In this document: in pieces, positions 8,441 through 17,326 of the stretch
How positions within the stretch are numbered: position 1 is the stretch's first letter
Layout: every line of letters starts with the position of its first letter
Assembly (NCBI GenBank): GCA_020637555.1
Contig: JACKKF010000013.1
Coordinates: 584,001-648,000, forward strand
Length of the DNA stretch: 64,000 bases
Direction: 5' to 3'
Source: Rhodobacter sp.
GTDB taxonomy: Bacteria; Pseudomonadota; Alphaproteobacteria; Rhodobacterales; Rhodobacteraceae
Notes under the pieces: generated by a model
Databases searched by the model: none
The model's input: only the letters and a program-made list of their open reading frames with translations
Told to the model about the DNA's origin: nothing
Position numbers and translations under genes: made by a program

Positions 8441-9059
8441 TCAGAACTCGACCCCGGCTGGGCCTTGATTCCCGCGCGGAACGGGTGCTTCACCAGCGTC
8501 ATCTCGGTGACCAGGTCCGCCAGTCGATCAGTTCGGGTTTGGCATTGCGGCCCGTCAGGACGACATGGGTCATGTCGGGCTTTTCGTCGCGCAGGAACGT
8601 CACCACCTCGGCCACATCGAGGTAGTCGTAGCGCAGCGCGATGTTGATCTCGTCCAGCAGCACCATGCGGATGGCGGGGTCGCGGATCAGGTCCCTGGCC
8701 TTGTCCCACCCGCGCCGCGCGGCGGCGATGTCGCGGGATTTGTCCTGCGTTTCCCAGGTGAATCCCTCGCCCATGGCGTGGAACTGGCACAGATCGCCGA
8801 AATGCGTGGTCAGCAGGCGGCGCTCGCCGGTATCCCAGGCGCCCTTGATGAACTGCACCACGGCGCAGGGCATCCCGTGGGCGATCGCCCTCAGGATCAT
8901 GCCGAAGCCAGAGCTGGATTTGCCCTTGCCGGGCCCGGTATGCACGATGATCAGCCCCTTTTCGCCCTGCCGGTCCTCTTTCATCCGGTCGCGCGCGGCC
9001 TTGATCTTCTGCATCTTCTCCTTGTGCCGAATCGCGTTGTCGTCGCCGTCGGTGTCCAT
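8441..9059 (-). CDS. cobO: Cob(I)yrinic acid a,c-diamide adenosyltransferase, two apparent frameshifts near the C-terminus
   Basis: CobO adds the adenosyl group to reduced corrinoid using ATP. The long frame from the ATG at 9059 shows a P-loop (HTGPGKGKSSS, near residue 42), AVVQFIKGAWDTGE, and LLDEINIALRYDYLD followed by HVVLTGRNAKPELID. The expected ending (LADLVTEMTLVKHPFRAGIK then AQPG.EF) sits in another frame. It needs one restored base near 8523 (GACTGG for GACCTGG) and one in the G-run at 8452-8455, after which a TGA occurs at 8443-8441. The corrected protein is about 206 residues, normal for the family. The gene faces away from the riboswitch-led cob operon and probably has its own promoter. 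Confidence 0.88.
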
Positions 9060-9075
9060 CGTGTCGCTTCCCCGC

Positions 9076-9104
9076 TTGACTCAACTGCCCTCGCGGCGCA
9101 TGTC
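9076..9104 (+). promoter_or_regulatory. Possible sigma-70 promoter for riboswitch 1
   Basis: TTGACT at 9076-9081 and a weak CATGTC at 9099-9104 are 17 bases apart. Transcription would begin about where the cobalamin aptamer starts. The layout parallels the promoter in front of riboswitch 2. The -10 match is poor, so this is tentative. Confidence 0.35.
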
Positions 9105-9111
9105 CACCGGG

Positions 9112-9291
9112 CTGGTGCCTGTCATCTGACGGGTGAAAAGGGAATGCGATGGGGCCAAAGGTCAACCCCCCAAGCGCAGCCGCCCCCGCGACCGTGACCG
9201 GAGGGGCCGTCCACAGCCACTGGCGCAAGCCGGGAAGGCGGGCGGTCGGCGGCGAGAGCCGACCTTCGCAAGCCGGGAGACCTGCCAGCAC
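9112..9291 (+). promoter_or_regulatory. Cobalamin riboswitch 1 (upstream of DUF1636-cobW-cobN operon)
   Basis: The stretch carries the ordered signature of the adenosylcobalamin aptamer. GGTGCC near 9114 is followed by AAAAGGGAATGCGATGGGG, then the B12-box core GCAGCCGCCCCCGCGACCGT. Next come GCCACTGGCGCAAGCCGGGA and GCAAGCCGGGAGACCTGCC near 9269-9286. It ends about 85 bases before the first gene. In this class bound cobalamin lowers expression, here most likely of the whole run from DUF1636 to cobJ. The remainder of the 317-base gap holds the tentative promoter and the leader. Confidence 0.92.
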
Positions 9292-9376
9292 GGAACAACC
9301 AGCCGGACGGGGTGCGCCGGTGACGGGTCTGGCTGTCGCCTTCCCCGCACGCGCGTCCCCGCCACCCAGGAGGCGC

Positions 9377-9739
9377 ATGGGCGCGACGGTCGAACTTCTG
9401 GTCTGTGTGACCTGCAAACGCGAGGGGATGGACCCCGACGCGCCGCGCCCGGGTGCGCAACTGGCGCAGGCGTTGGCCGATGGCCTGCCCGATGGCGTGG
9501 TGTTGCGCGAAACCGCATGCCTGTCGAACTGCACCCGGGGCTGCACCGTGGCCTTGCGCGGGCCGGGTCGCTGGACCTATGTCTACGGCAATCTTGCGCC
9601 CGACCAGGCAGCGGTCGTGACCGAGGGGGCCGCAAAATTCGCCGCCACGCCGGACGGGCTGGTCCCCTGGCGCGAGCGTCCCGAACATTTCCGCAAGAAC
9701 TGCATCGCCCGCATTCCCCCCATGGAGGCCTTCGAATGA
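9377..9739 (+). CDS. DUF1636 family protein, predicted metal/[2Fe-2S]-binding
   Basis: This 120-residue protein matches the DUF1636 family, repeatedly found next to cobW and cobalt-related genes. Cysteines are arranged as CVTC near residue 10 and CLSNCTRGC near residue 54. That spacing resembles thioredoxin-like [2Fe-2S] proteins and could bind iron-sulfur or cobalt. The ATG at 9377 follows AGGAGG closely. It is the first gene under riboswitch 1, and its stop overlaps the cobW start (ATGA at 9736-9739). The biochemical role is not established; metal handling for cobalamin synthesis is inferred from position only. Confidence 0.8.
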   Translation: MGATVELLVCVTCKREGMDPDAPRPGAQLAQALADGLPDGVVLRETACLSNCTRGCTVALRGPGRWTYVYGNLAPDQAAVVTEGAAKFAATPDGLVPWRERPEHFRKNCIARIPPMEAFE

Positions 9740-10770
9740 GCCTGGCAAAGACCCCTGTCACCGTGATCACCGGCTTTCTCGGCTCGGGCAAGACGACCCT
9801 GATCTCGCATCTGATGCGCAACGCCGGCGGGCGTCGGCTGGCGGTGGTGGTCAATGAATTCGGCACGCTGGGTGTGGATGGCGAGATCCTGAAATCCTGC
9901 GCCATCCCCGATTGCCCCGAGGAAAACATCGTCGAACTGGCGAACGGCTGCATCTGCTGCACCGTGGCCGACGATTTCGTGCCAACGGTCGAGGCCCTGC
10001 TGGCGATGCAGCCGCGCCCGGATCACATCCTGATCGAAACCTCGGGCCTGGCCCTGCCGAAGCCGTTGCTCAAGGCCTTTGACTGGCCCGCGATCCGCTC
10101 GCGCATCACCGTGGACGGGGTCATCGCGCTGGCCGATGCCGAGGCCGTGGCGGCGGGCCGCTTCGCGCCCGATGTCGCGGCGGTGGACGCGCAGCGCGCG
10201 GCGGATGAAAGCATCGACCACGAAACCCCCCTGAGCGAGGTGTTCGAGGACCAGATCAGTTGCGCCGATGTCGTTCTGCTGACCAAGGCCGATCTGGCGG
10301 GCCCCGAGGGGCTGGCCCGCGCGCGCGCCGTGATCGCCGCCGAGGCGCCGCGCCCGCTGCCCGTGGTCGAGGTGACCGGGGGCGCCGTGGATGCGCGCGT
10401 CATCCTGGGCCTGGGCGCCGCGGCCGAGGACGACCTGCACGCGCGCCCGTCGCATCATGACGGACATGACGACCACGAGCATGACGACTTCGACACGATC
10501 GTCGTCGAACTGGGCGAGGTCGAGTCCCTGGAAACGCTGGTGGCCCGCATCGAGGACATGGCGCGCGAGCTCGATATCCTGCGGGTGAAGGGCTATGTCG
10601 CGGTTCGCGGCAAGCCGATGCGCGCGCTGGTGCAGGCGGTGGGTGCGCGGGTGCGCCATCAGTTCGACCGGGCCTGGCAGCCGGACGAGCCGCGGGCGAC
10701 GCAGCTGGTGGTCATCGCCGAACACGACCGGATCGACGAATCCGCCATCCGGGGCGCGCTGGGGCTCTGA
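9736..10770 (+). CDS. cobW: CobW, COG0523 GTPase of cobalamin synthesis
   Basis: CobW is a P-loop GTPase metallochaperone thought to deliver cobalt for corrin metallation. The 344-residue product begins MSLAKTPVTVITGFLGSGKT, giving the Walker A motif at residues 13-20. It has the diagnostic CXCC metal motif (NGCICCTVADD, near residue 75), ILIETSGLALP as the Walker B/switch region, and LLTKADL as the guanine-specificity motif. A His/Asp-rich stretch (HHDGHDDHEHDD, near residue 238) precedes the CobW C-terminal domain. It is translationally coupled to DUF1636 in front and abuts cobN behind with no spacer. Confidence 0.95.
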   Translation: MSLAKTPVTVITGFLGSGKTTLISHLMRNAGGRRLAVVVNEFGTLGVDGEILKSCAIPDCPEENIVELANGCICCTVADDFVPTVEALLAMQPRPDHILIETSGLALPKPLLKAFDWPAIRSRITVDGVIALADAEAVAAGRFAPDVAAVDAQRAADESIDHETPLSEVFEDQISCADVVLLTKADLAGPEGLARARAVIAAEAPRPLPVVEVTGGAVDARVILGLGAAAEDDLHARPSHHDGHDDHEHDDFDTIVVELGEVESLETLVARIEDMARELDILRVKGYVAVRGKPMRALVQAVGARVRHQFDRAWQPDEPRATQLVVIAEHDRIDESAIRGALGL

Positions 10771-13700
10771 ATGCACATCCTCTTTCGCGAAAGCCACGGG
10801 CTGGAGGAAACGGCCACACCACAGGATCTGGGGCAGACGCCCGCGGATCTGGTGGTGCTGTCGTTTTCGGATTCCGACCTTGGGGCCTTTGCGGAAGGGT
10901 TCCACCGCGCGCGCCGGATGGGCAGTGCCGACCATCCGACGCTGCGTCTGGCCAACCTGGCCACGTTGAAGCATCCGCTTTCGGTCGACACCTATGTCGA
11001 AAACACGCTGTCCGGGGCCAGGGGCGTGCTGATCCGCCTGATCGGCGGCGTGCCCTATTGGGACTATGGCCTGCAACAGGTGCAGGCGCTTGCCAGCCGC
11101 ACCGGGCTGGCCATTGCCGTGCTTCCCGCCGATGGCCGGCCCGATCCGCGTCTCGATGCGATCAGCACCTTGCCGGTGTCCACGCTGCGACGTCTTCAGA
11201 CCCTGTGCGATCAGGGGGGCGCGGTGGCTGCCCAGGCGGCGCTTCAGCAATTCGCCCTGGCCTGCGGTCTCTATGCGCCGCCCGTGCGTGGCGTGCGCGC
11301 GCTGCCGCCTGTCGGCGCCTGGACGGCCGAGGGGGTCTCTTGCCCCGCCGCGCTGGCCCTCGGCCATCGGCCGCGCATCGTCCTGACCTTCTACCGCGCC
11401 TATCTGACCGCCGCCGATACCGAACCGCTGGAGCAGATCGCCCACGCCTTTGATCGCGCCGGCTATGATGTCATCGGCCTGTTCGCACCATCGCTGAAGG
11501 CGCCCGAGGCCCGTGGCTGGCTGGCGCGCTGGGTCCGCGCGCTGGGTCCGGTCGCCGTGGTCAACGCCACCGCGTTCAGTGCGCAGGATCAGGGCGGCAC
11601 GCCGCTGGATGCCGCCGGCGTGCCGGTGTTCCAGGTGGCGCTGGCCACCAATCCGCGTTCGGCCTGGCAAGGGGCCGAGCGGGGCCTGTCACCCGCCGAC
11701 CTGGCGATGCATGTCGTTCTGCCCGAGGTGGACGGCCGCCTGTTCGGTGCGGTCGTCAGCTTCAAGGGCGCCGAGCAAGAGCCCGACCCCGACCTTCAGT
11801 TCACCCGCATCCGCCACCGCGCCGAGGCCGAGCGCATCGCCGCCCTTGTCGCCCGCGTCACCGCCTGGCATCGTCTGGCGCAGACCCCTGCCGCCGCCCG
11901 CCGCCCGGCCCTGGTGCTCAGCACCTATCCCGGCAAGGGTTGGCAGATGGCCCATGCGGTCGGCCTCGATGCGCTGGCAAGCGCGCGGGCGATTCTGGCG
12001 GACCTTGCCGAACAGGGTTACGCCATCGACCAGGCCGATCCTCGCGCGCTCGAAACGGCGCGCATCGACTGGTCGCTGTTCGACTACCGCATGGCGCTGG
12101 CCAGCCTGCCGCAACCGCTGCAAGAGGCGATCCACCTGGCCTGGGGCGACCCCGAGGACGATCCCGACGCGCAGGATGGTGTCTTTCGCTTTGCGGCCTT
12201 GCGGGCGGGCAACGCCCTGATCGCGCTGCAGCCCGAACGCGGTCAGGTCCCGAGCCGCGATGACGACTACCACGACACCGCCAGGGTCCCCCGCCATGCC
12301 TATGTCGCGTTTTACCTGTGGCTCAAGGCGCAGGCGGATGCGCTGGTCCATATCGGCGCCCACGGCACGCTGGAATGGCTGCCGGGAAAATCCGTGGCCC
12401 TGTCCGACATCTGCTGGCCCGAGGCCCTGACCCGGGGCCTGCCGGTGATCTACCCCTTCATCGTCAACGACCCGGGCGAGGCCGCGCAGGCCAAGCGCCG
12501 GATCGGTGCGGTGACGCTGGGCCATGTGCCGCCACCGATGACGCAGGCGCAAACCGGGGCCGGGATGCAGCGGCTGGAATCGCTGCTGGATGAGTTCTCG
12601 AATGCCGACGGCCTCGACCCCGCGCGCCGTGACCGCCTGCAGACCGGCATCCGTGCCGAGGCGCAGGCGCTGGGGCTCGAGGACGAACTGGGCCTCACCC
12701 GCGCGACCTCGTTGGCCGAGGCGATCACCCGCATCGACCGCTTTGTCTGCGATGTGAAGGAAAGCCAGTTCGGCGAGGGGCTGCATGTCTTTGGCACGGG
12801 CGAACACGGCGCGGCGGAACGCGCGGGCCTCAACGCCGCGCTGGCCGGGCGCTGGGTGGCGCCCGGGCCGTCGGGCAGCCCGTGGCGCGGGCGCAAGGAC
12901 GTGTTGCCGACCGGGCGCAACCTGTTCACCACCGACCCGCGCGCGGTGCCGACCCGCGCTGCCCATGCGCAGGGCGTCACGCTGGCCGAGGAACTGGTGC
13001 GCCGCCATTTGCAGGATCATGGCGATTATCCGCGCGGGCTGGTCATCGACCTGTGGGGCAGCGCCACCATGCGCACCGCCGGCGAGGAATTCGCCATGGC
13101 GCTGCATTTGCTGGGCGCGAAACCGCGCTGGGACGAGGGGTCCGGCCGCGTCGCCGGGATCGATATCCTGCCCATTGCCGACCTGGACCGCCCGCGCCTG
13201 GATGTGACGCTCAGGGTTTCGGGACTGTTCCGCGATGTCTTCCCGGATCTGGCCGCCCTCTTTGCGCAGGCCGTGCGCGCGCTGGCCGAACGCGACGAGG
13301 CGCCCGACTGGAACCCCTATGCGGGCCGCGCCGATCTGGCCCGTGTCTATGGCCCTGCGCCGGGCACCTATGGGCTGGGCATGGGCGACGCGGCGGACAC
13401 CTATACCGAGGCCGCGCGCGCGGCGGCTGGCGAGGCATGGCTTGCCGCCTCGTCCCATGCGCTCGATGCCGACGCCGACGATGCCGAGGGGCTGAAGGCC
13501 CGCGTGCGCCATGCCGATGCCTTTGTCCACCTTCAGGACCTGCCGGAAACCGACCTGCTTCTGGCCGCCGACTATGCCGCGCATGAGGCGGGCTTTGCCG
13601 CCGCGCAGGGCGTGACGGGGGGCAGGGCCGCGCTCTATCATCTGGACGCGCGCGATCCCGCCCGGCCCCAGGCCCGCACCCTGACCGAGGAACTGGCCCG

Positions 13701-14016
13701 TGTGGTGCGCGCGCGCGCCGCCAACCCGCGCTGGGTCGATGGCATGATGAACCACGGCTTTCGCGGCGGGGCGGAAATCGCCGCGACGCTCGATCATCTG
13801 GGCGCCTTCGCGCATCTGGCCGGCGCTGTTCCGGCGCAGCTGTTCGACCTCTATCATGACGCCACGCTGGGCCGGGCCGATGTGCGCGCCTTTCTCGAAC
13901 GCGAAAATCCGCAGGCCCTGGCGGCGATGCAGGCGCGTTTTGCGGCCTTGCACGCGGCGGGGCTGTGGGCGACACGGCGGAATTCCATCCTGGCGGGGTT
14001 GAACCATGAGCTTTGA
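10771..14016 (+). CDS. cobN: Aerobic cobaltochelatase subunit CobN
   Basis: CobN is the large substrate-binding subunit of the ATP-dependent CobNST complex, which inserts cobalt into hydrogenobyrinic acid a,c-diamide. The 1081-residue frame contains hallmark segments of the CobN/BchH family: HIGAHGTLEWLPGKSVALSD near residue 525, DICWPEALT and LPVIYPFIVNDPGEAAQAKR. Near the C-terminus it has GMMNHGFRGGAEIA. It is somewhat shorter than the roughly 1275-residue Pseudomonas denitrificans protein. The ATG follows the cobW TGA immediately. The motor subunits CobS and CobT are not in the window and must lie elsewhere. The last codons overlap cobG. Confidence 0.95.
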   Translation: MHILFRESHGLEETATPQDLGQTPADLVVLSFSDSDLGAFAEGFHRARRMGSADHPTLRLANLATLKHPLSVDTYVENTLSGARGVLIRLIGGVPYWDYGLQQVQALASRTGLAIAVLPADGRPDPRLDAISTLPVSTLRRLQTLCDQGGAVAAQAALQQFALACGLYAPPVRGVRALPPVGAWTAEGVSCPAALALGHRPRIVLTFYRAYLTAADTEPLEQIAHAFDRAGYDVIGLFAPSLKAPEARGWLARWVRALGPVAVVNATAFSAQDQGGTPLDAAGVPVFQVALATNPRSAWQGAERGLSPADLAMHVVLPEVDGRLFGAVVSFKGAEQEPDPDLQFTRIRHRAEAERIAALVARVTAWHRLAQTPAAARRPALVLSTYPGKGWQMAHAVGLDALASARAILADLAEQGYAIDQADPRALETARIDWSLFDYRMALASLPQPLQEAIHLAWGDPEDDPDAQDGVFRFAALRAGNALIALQPERGQVPSRDDDYHDTARVPRHAYVAFYLWLKAQADALVHIGAHGTLEWLPGKSVALSDICWPEALTRGLPVIYPFIVNDPGEAAQAKRRIGAVTLGHVPPPMTQAQTGAGMQRLESLLDEFSNADGLDPARRDRLQTGIRAEAQALGLEDELGLTRATSLAEAITRIDRFVCDVKESQFGEGLHVFGTGEHGAAERAGLNAALAGRWVAPGPSGSPWRGRKDVLPTGRNLFTTDPRAVPTRAAHAQGVTLAEELVRRHLQDHGDYPRGLVIDLWGSATMRTAGEEFAMALHLLGAKPRWDEGSGRVAGIDILPIADLDRPRLDVTLRVSGLFRDVFPDLAALFAQAVRALAERDEAPDWNPYAGRADLARVYGPAPGTYGLGMGDAADTYTEAARAAAGEAWLAASSHALDADADDAEGLKARVRHADAFVHLQDLPETDLLLAADYAAHEAGFAAAQGVTGGRAALYHLDARDPARPQARTLTEELARVVRARAANPRWVDGMMNHGFRGGAEIAATLDHLGAFAHLAGAVPAQLFDLYHDATLGRADVRAFLERENPQALAAMQARFAALHAAGLWATRRNSILAGLNHEL

Positions 14017-15133
14017 GGTGAGGGGCTGGTGCCCGGGCGCGCATCGCCCGATGATGTCGGGCGATGGGTATGTCGTCCGCGTCCGCCCGCGTCTGGCCCA
14101 GCTGAGCCGGGCCCAGGCGCTGGGCCTGTGCGCGGCCGCCGACCGGCACGGCGCGGGGCTGATCGACCTGACCAACCGCGCGAATGTGCAGGTGCGGGGC
14201 GTCGCCGAAAGCGCCTGGCCCGCGCTGATGGCGGACCTTGAGGCGCTGGGACTTCTGGACGCCGATGTCGCCACCGAGACGCGCCGCAACATCGTCACCG
14301 CGCCCGACTGGGTGCCGGGCGACGAAACCGAGTGGCTGGCGATGGAGCTGACCGCGCGGCTGGACGAACTGCCCGCGTTGCCGCCCAAGATGGGCTTTGC
14401 CATCGACGCGGGCGCGGCGCCGGTGTTGCAGGACGTGCCGTCCGATTTCCGCATCGAGCGCGGCACCTCGGGCGGGTTGATCCTGCGCGCGGATGGCCGC
14501 GACATGGGCGTACCATTGCCCGACATGCGCGAGATCGACATGCTGATCCGCCTGACCTGGTGGTTCATGCAATCGGGCGGACCCGAGGCGCGGCGCATGG
14601 CCCGCCACACCGCCCCCTTGCCGGAGTGGGCCACCGGGACCGAAGCCCCCGCCGCACCGCGCGCGCCCTTGCGCCCCGGGGCGCATCCGATGGGGGCCGT
14701 GCAGGGCGCGGGCTTTGGCCAGATCCGCGCCGCCGATCTGGCGCGCGCCATCGAGACCTCGGGCGCGACGGCGCTGCGCATCACGCCCTGGCGGGCGGTG
14801 CTGCTGCTGGACGCCGTGCCCGGGCCGCGGACCGGCCTCGTCTGGGACGCCGACAGCCCTCTGTTGCGCGCCGATGCCTGCCCCGGCGCCCCCTTTTGCC
14901 CGCAGGCCAGCGTCGAAACCCGTGCGCTGGCGGAAACCCTGGCGCCCCATGTTCCCGGAACGCTGCATGTGTCCGGCTGCGCCAAGGGCTGCGCCCGCGT
15001 GACCCCCGCCGCGACGGTGCTGACCGGCCGCGCGGGGCTGTTCGACCTGTCCCACAACACCCTCGCCGGGGGAACGCCCGCCGCCGAGGGGCTGACCCCG
15101 GCCCAAGTGCTGGATCAATTCGGAGCCGCCTGA
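14006..15133 (+). CDS. cobG: Precorrin-3B synthase CobG
   Basis: CobG is the oxygen-dependent monooxygenase that converts precorrin-3A to precorrin-3B, so its presence marks the aerobic pathway. It belongs to the nitrite/sulfite reductase fold. The 375-residue product opens VRGWCPGAHRPM, has DLTNRANVQVRG near residue 55, and carries the [4Fe-4S] cysteines as CPGAPFC near residue 292 and CAKGC near residue 325. Its start overlaps the end of cobN by 11 bases, and its stop is followed directly by the cobH ATG. Some relatives use the alternative enzyme CobZ; no cobZ-like gene is seen here. Confidence 0.93.
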   Translation: MSFEVRGWCPGAHRPMMSGDGYVVRVRPRLAQLSRAQALGLCAAADRHGAGLIDLTNRANVQVRGVAESAWPALMADLEALGLLDADVATETRRNIVTAPDWVPGDETEWLAMELTARLDELPALPPKMGFAIDAGAAPVLQDVPSDFRIERGTSGGLILRADGRDMGVPLPDMREIDMLIRLTWWFMQSGGPEARRMARHTAPLPEWATGTEAPAAPRAPLRPGAHPMGAVQGAGFGQIRAADLARAIETSGATALRITPWRAVLLLDAVPGPRTGLVWDADSPLLRADACPGAPFCPQASVETRALAETLAPHVPGTLHVSGCAKGCARVTPAATVLTGRAGLFDLSHNTLAGGTPAAEGLTPAQVLDQFGAA

Positions 15134-15763
15134 ATGCCCTATACCTATGAAACCGACGGCGCCGCGATCTACCGGCAGTCCTTTGCCACCATCCGCGCCG
15201 AGGCCGACCTCGCGCGCTTCGATGCCGATGAGGAACAGGTCGTCGTCCGCATGATCCACGCCGCCGGGATGGTCGGACTGGAAGCGCATGTGAAGATGTC
15301 ACCCGGCTTTGTCAGCGCCGCGCGCACCGCGCTGGAGGCCGGCGCGCCGATCCTGTGCGACGCGCGCATGGTCAGCGAGGGGGTGACGCGGTTCCGCCTG
15401 CCGGCCGACAATGCGGTTGTCTGCACCCTGCATGACCCGCAGGTGCCCGACCTGGCGAAATCCATGTCCAACACCCGGTCCGCCGCCGCGCTGGAACTGT
15501 GGCGCCCGCAGCTTGGGGGCGCGGTCGTGGCCATCGGCAACGCGCCGACCGCGCTGTTTCACCTGCTGAACATGCTGGAAGACCCGACCTGCCCGCGCCC
15601 CGCCGCGATCATCGGCTGCCCGGTGGGGTTTGTCGGCGCGATGGAATCGAAGGATGCGCTGTGGCAGGCGCAGCCGGTGCCCTGCTGCATCGTCGAAGGG
15701 CGCCTCGGCGGCAGCGCGATCACTGTCGCCGCCATCAACGCCATCGCGAGCCGCAAGGAATGA
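15134..15763 (+). CDS. cobH: Precorrin-8X methylmutase CobH
   Basis: CobH moves the C11 methyl group to C12, giving hydrogenobyrinic acid. The 209-residue length is typical. The likely catalytic histidine is His42 in MIHAAGMVG, equivalent to His43 in the characterised enzyme. Further family segments are LEAGAPILCDARMVSEG, ALFHLLNML and the late GCPVGFVGAMESK region. The gene starts directly after the cobG TGA and its stop overlaps the cobI ATG (ATGA at 15760-15763), indicating tight co-translation. Confidence 0.95.
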   Translation: MPYTYETDGAAIYRQSFATIRAEADLARFDADEEQVVVRMIHAAGMVGLEAHVKMSPGFVSAARTALEAGAPILCDARMVSEGVTRFRLPADNAVVCTLHDPQVPDLAKSMSNTRSAAALELWRPQLGGAVVAIGNAPTALFHLLNMLEDPTCPRPAAIIGCPVGFVGAMESKDALWQAQPVPCCIVEGRLGGSAITVAAINAIASRKE

Positions 15764-16476
15764 CGGCGGGAACCGTCCATGGCGTGGGCCTGGGCCCCGG
15801 GGCGCAGGACCTGATGAGCGTCCGCGCCGACCGCCTGCTGCGCGGCGCGCGGCATGTCGCCTATTTCCGCAAGGCGGGACGACCCGGGCAGGCGCGTCGG
15901 ATCATCGAGGGGATGCTGCGTCCCGACGCGGTGGAATTCCCGATGGATTACCCCGTCACCACCGAAATCCCGCTGGACGATCCACGCTATGCCGCGACCC
16001 TGGCGGCGTTCTACGAGGATTGCGCGGCGCATCTGCGCGCGCTGGCCGAGGGGGGCGAGGATGTCGTGGTCCTGGCCGAGGGCGACCCGTTCTTCTATGG
16101 GTCGTTCATGCATCTCTACACGCGGCTTCTGCCCCATGTGCCGGTGCGTGTCGTGCCCGGGATCACGGGCATGGCGGCCGCCTGGGCCGCCAGTGGCGCA
16201 CCGATCACCTGGGGCGACGACGTGCTGACGGTGGCGCCCGCAACCCTGCCGGAAGCAGAGCTGACACGGCGGATCGCGCAGACCGATGCGCTGGTGGTCA
16301 TGAAGATCGGCCAGAACCTGGCCAAGCTGAAACGCGCGATCGCCGCCGCCGGGCGCGAGGCGGTGCTGGTCGAATACGCGGCCATGCCCGAGGAGCGCGT
16401 GCGGCCGCTTCACGAGGTGGACAAGGCGCCCTATTTCTCGATCGCGCTGATCCACGGCCAGGGGCGCCGGCCATGA
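15760..16476 (+). CDS. cobI: Precorrin-2 C20-methyltransferase CobI
   Basis: CobI methylates C20 of precorrin-2 with S-adenosylmethionine. The 238-residue protein has the tetrapyrrole methyltransferase signature GVGLGPGAQDLMSVRA at the N-terminus, VVLAEGDPFFYGSFMHLY near residue 105 and VRVVPGITGMAAAWAASG near residue 130. VMKIGQNLAKLKRAI lies further on. The start is fixed by the ATGA overlap with cobH; the stop overlaps the cobJ start in the same way. Confidence 0.95.
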   Translation: MTAGTVHGVGLGPGAQDLMSVRADRLLRGARHVAYFRKAGRPGQARRIIEGMLRPDAVEFPMDYPVTTEIPLDDPRYAATLAAFYEDCAAHLRALAEGGEDVVVLAEGDPFFYGSFMHLYTRLLPHVPVRVVPGITGMAAAWAASGAPITWGDDVLTVAPATLPEAELTRRIAQTDALVVMKIGQNLAKLKRAIAAAGREAVLVEYAAMPEERVRPLHEVDKAPYFSIALIHGQGRRP

Positions 16477-17219
16477 CCGGGTCCGTCGTCATCGTGGGCC
16501 TCGGCCCTGGAAACGAGGCCATGGTCACCCCCGAAGTCCGCGCCGCCCTGGCCGAGGCGACCGATGTGGTGGGCTATATCCCCTATGTCGCCCGGGTGGC
16601 CGACCGTCCCGGTCTGACGCTGCACCCGTCCGACAACCGCGTCGAACTGGACCGTTCGCGCCACGCGCTGGAGATGGCGGCCGAGGGGCGGCGCGTGGTC
16701 GTGGTGTCCTCGGGCGATCCGGGGGTATTCGCCATGGCCTCGGCCGTGTTCGAGGCGCTGGAAGCCGGCCCCGAGGCCTGGCGCGCGCTGGAGATCCGGG
16801 TGCTGCCCGGCATCACCGCGATGCTGGCGGCGGCGGCGGCGGCGGGCGCGCCGCTGGGCCATGATTTCTGTGCGATCAACCTGTCCGACAATCTGAAGCC
16901 CTGGGCGCTGATCGAAAAGCGCCTGCGGCTGGCGGCGCAGGCGGATTTCGCCATGGCGTTCTACAATCCGCGATCGGCCTCGCGGCCCGAGGGGTTCGCC
17001 CGCACGCTGACGGTGCTGCGCGACGCCTGCGCCGACGCCCGGCCGGTGCTGTTCGCCCGCAATGTCACGCGGCCCGATCAGGTGCTGCGGATCGTGCCGT
17101 TGACCGAGGCGACCCCCGAGATGGCCGACATGCGCACGATGGTGATCGTCGGCAATTCGGCGACCCGGGTGATCGAGACCCCGCGCGGGCCGATCCTGTA
17201 TACGCCGAGATCGGCATGA
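16473..17219 (+). CDS. cobJ: Precorrin-3B C17-methyltransferase CobJ
   Basis: CobJ carries out the ring-contraction step together with C17 methylation. The 248-residue protein shows VVIVGLGPGNEAMVTPEV at the N-terminus, VVVVSSGDPGVFAMAS near residue 72, and VLPGITAMLAAAAAAGAPLG with the family segment HDFCAINLSDNLKPW. It ends MVIVGNSATR. The GCG-rich run near 16830 encodes the alanine-rich helix and is not a separate repeat. This is the last gene of the first riboswitch-led run; an intergenic repeat and the oppositely oriented cobK follow. Confidence 0.95.
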   Translation: MTGSVVIVGLGPGNEAMVTPEVRAALAEATDVVGYIPYVARVADRPGLTLHPSDNRVELDRSRHALEMAAEGRRVVVVSSGDPGVFAMASAVFEALEAGPEAWRALEIRVLPGITAMLAAAAAAGAPLGHDFCAINLSDNLKPWALIEKRLRLAAQADFAMAFYNPRSASRPEGFARTLTVLRDACADARPVLFARNVTRPDQVLRIVPLTEATPEMADMRTMVIVGNSATRVIETPRGPILYTPRSA

Positions 17220-17325
17220 GAGGGGTTTCGCCCTCGTTCCCCGCTGTCGCGGGCGCCTCGGGCGACCCGGCGGGGGGGCGCTGCCCCCCCGCACCCCCCC
17301 GGGATATTTCCGGCACAAAGAGGGG
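17220..17325 (+). repeat. GGATATTT-GGCACAAAG intergenic repeat, copy B
   Basis: Directly after the cobJ stop lie two GC-rich inverted repeats. GGGGGGGCG-CTG-CCCCCCC at 17272-17290 is the stronger. The conserved core CCCGGGATATTTCCGGCACA with AAAGAGGGG follows and ends at the cobK stop. It therefore fills the whole convergent cobJ/cobK gap and may end transcription from both sides. Confidence 0.7.
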
Positions 17326-17326
17326 A

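Noticed and set aside
11689..15060. Open frame of more than 1100 codons antisense to cobN and cobG
   Set aside because: High-G+C coding DNA leaves few stops in the mirror frame. The translation is a low-complexity Arg/Gly/Ala/His mixture without domains, while the plus strand holds CobN and CobG.
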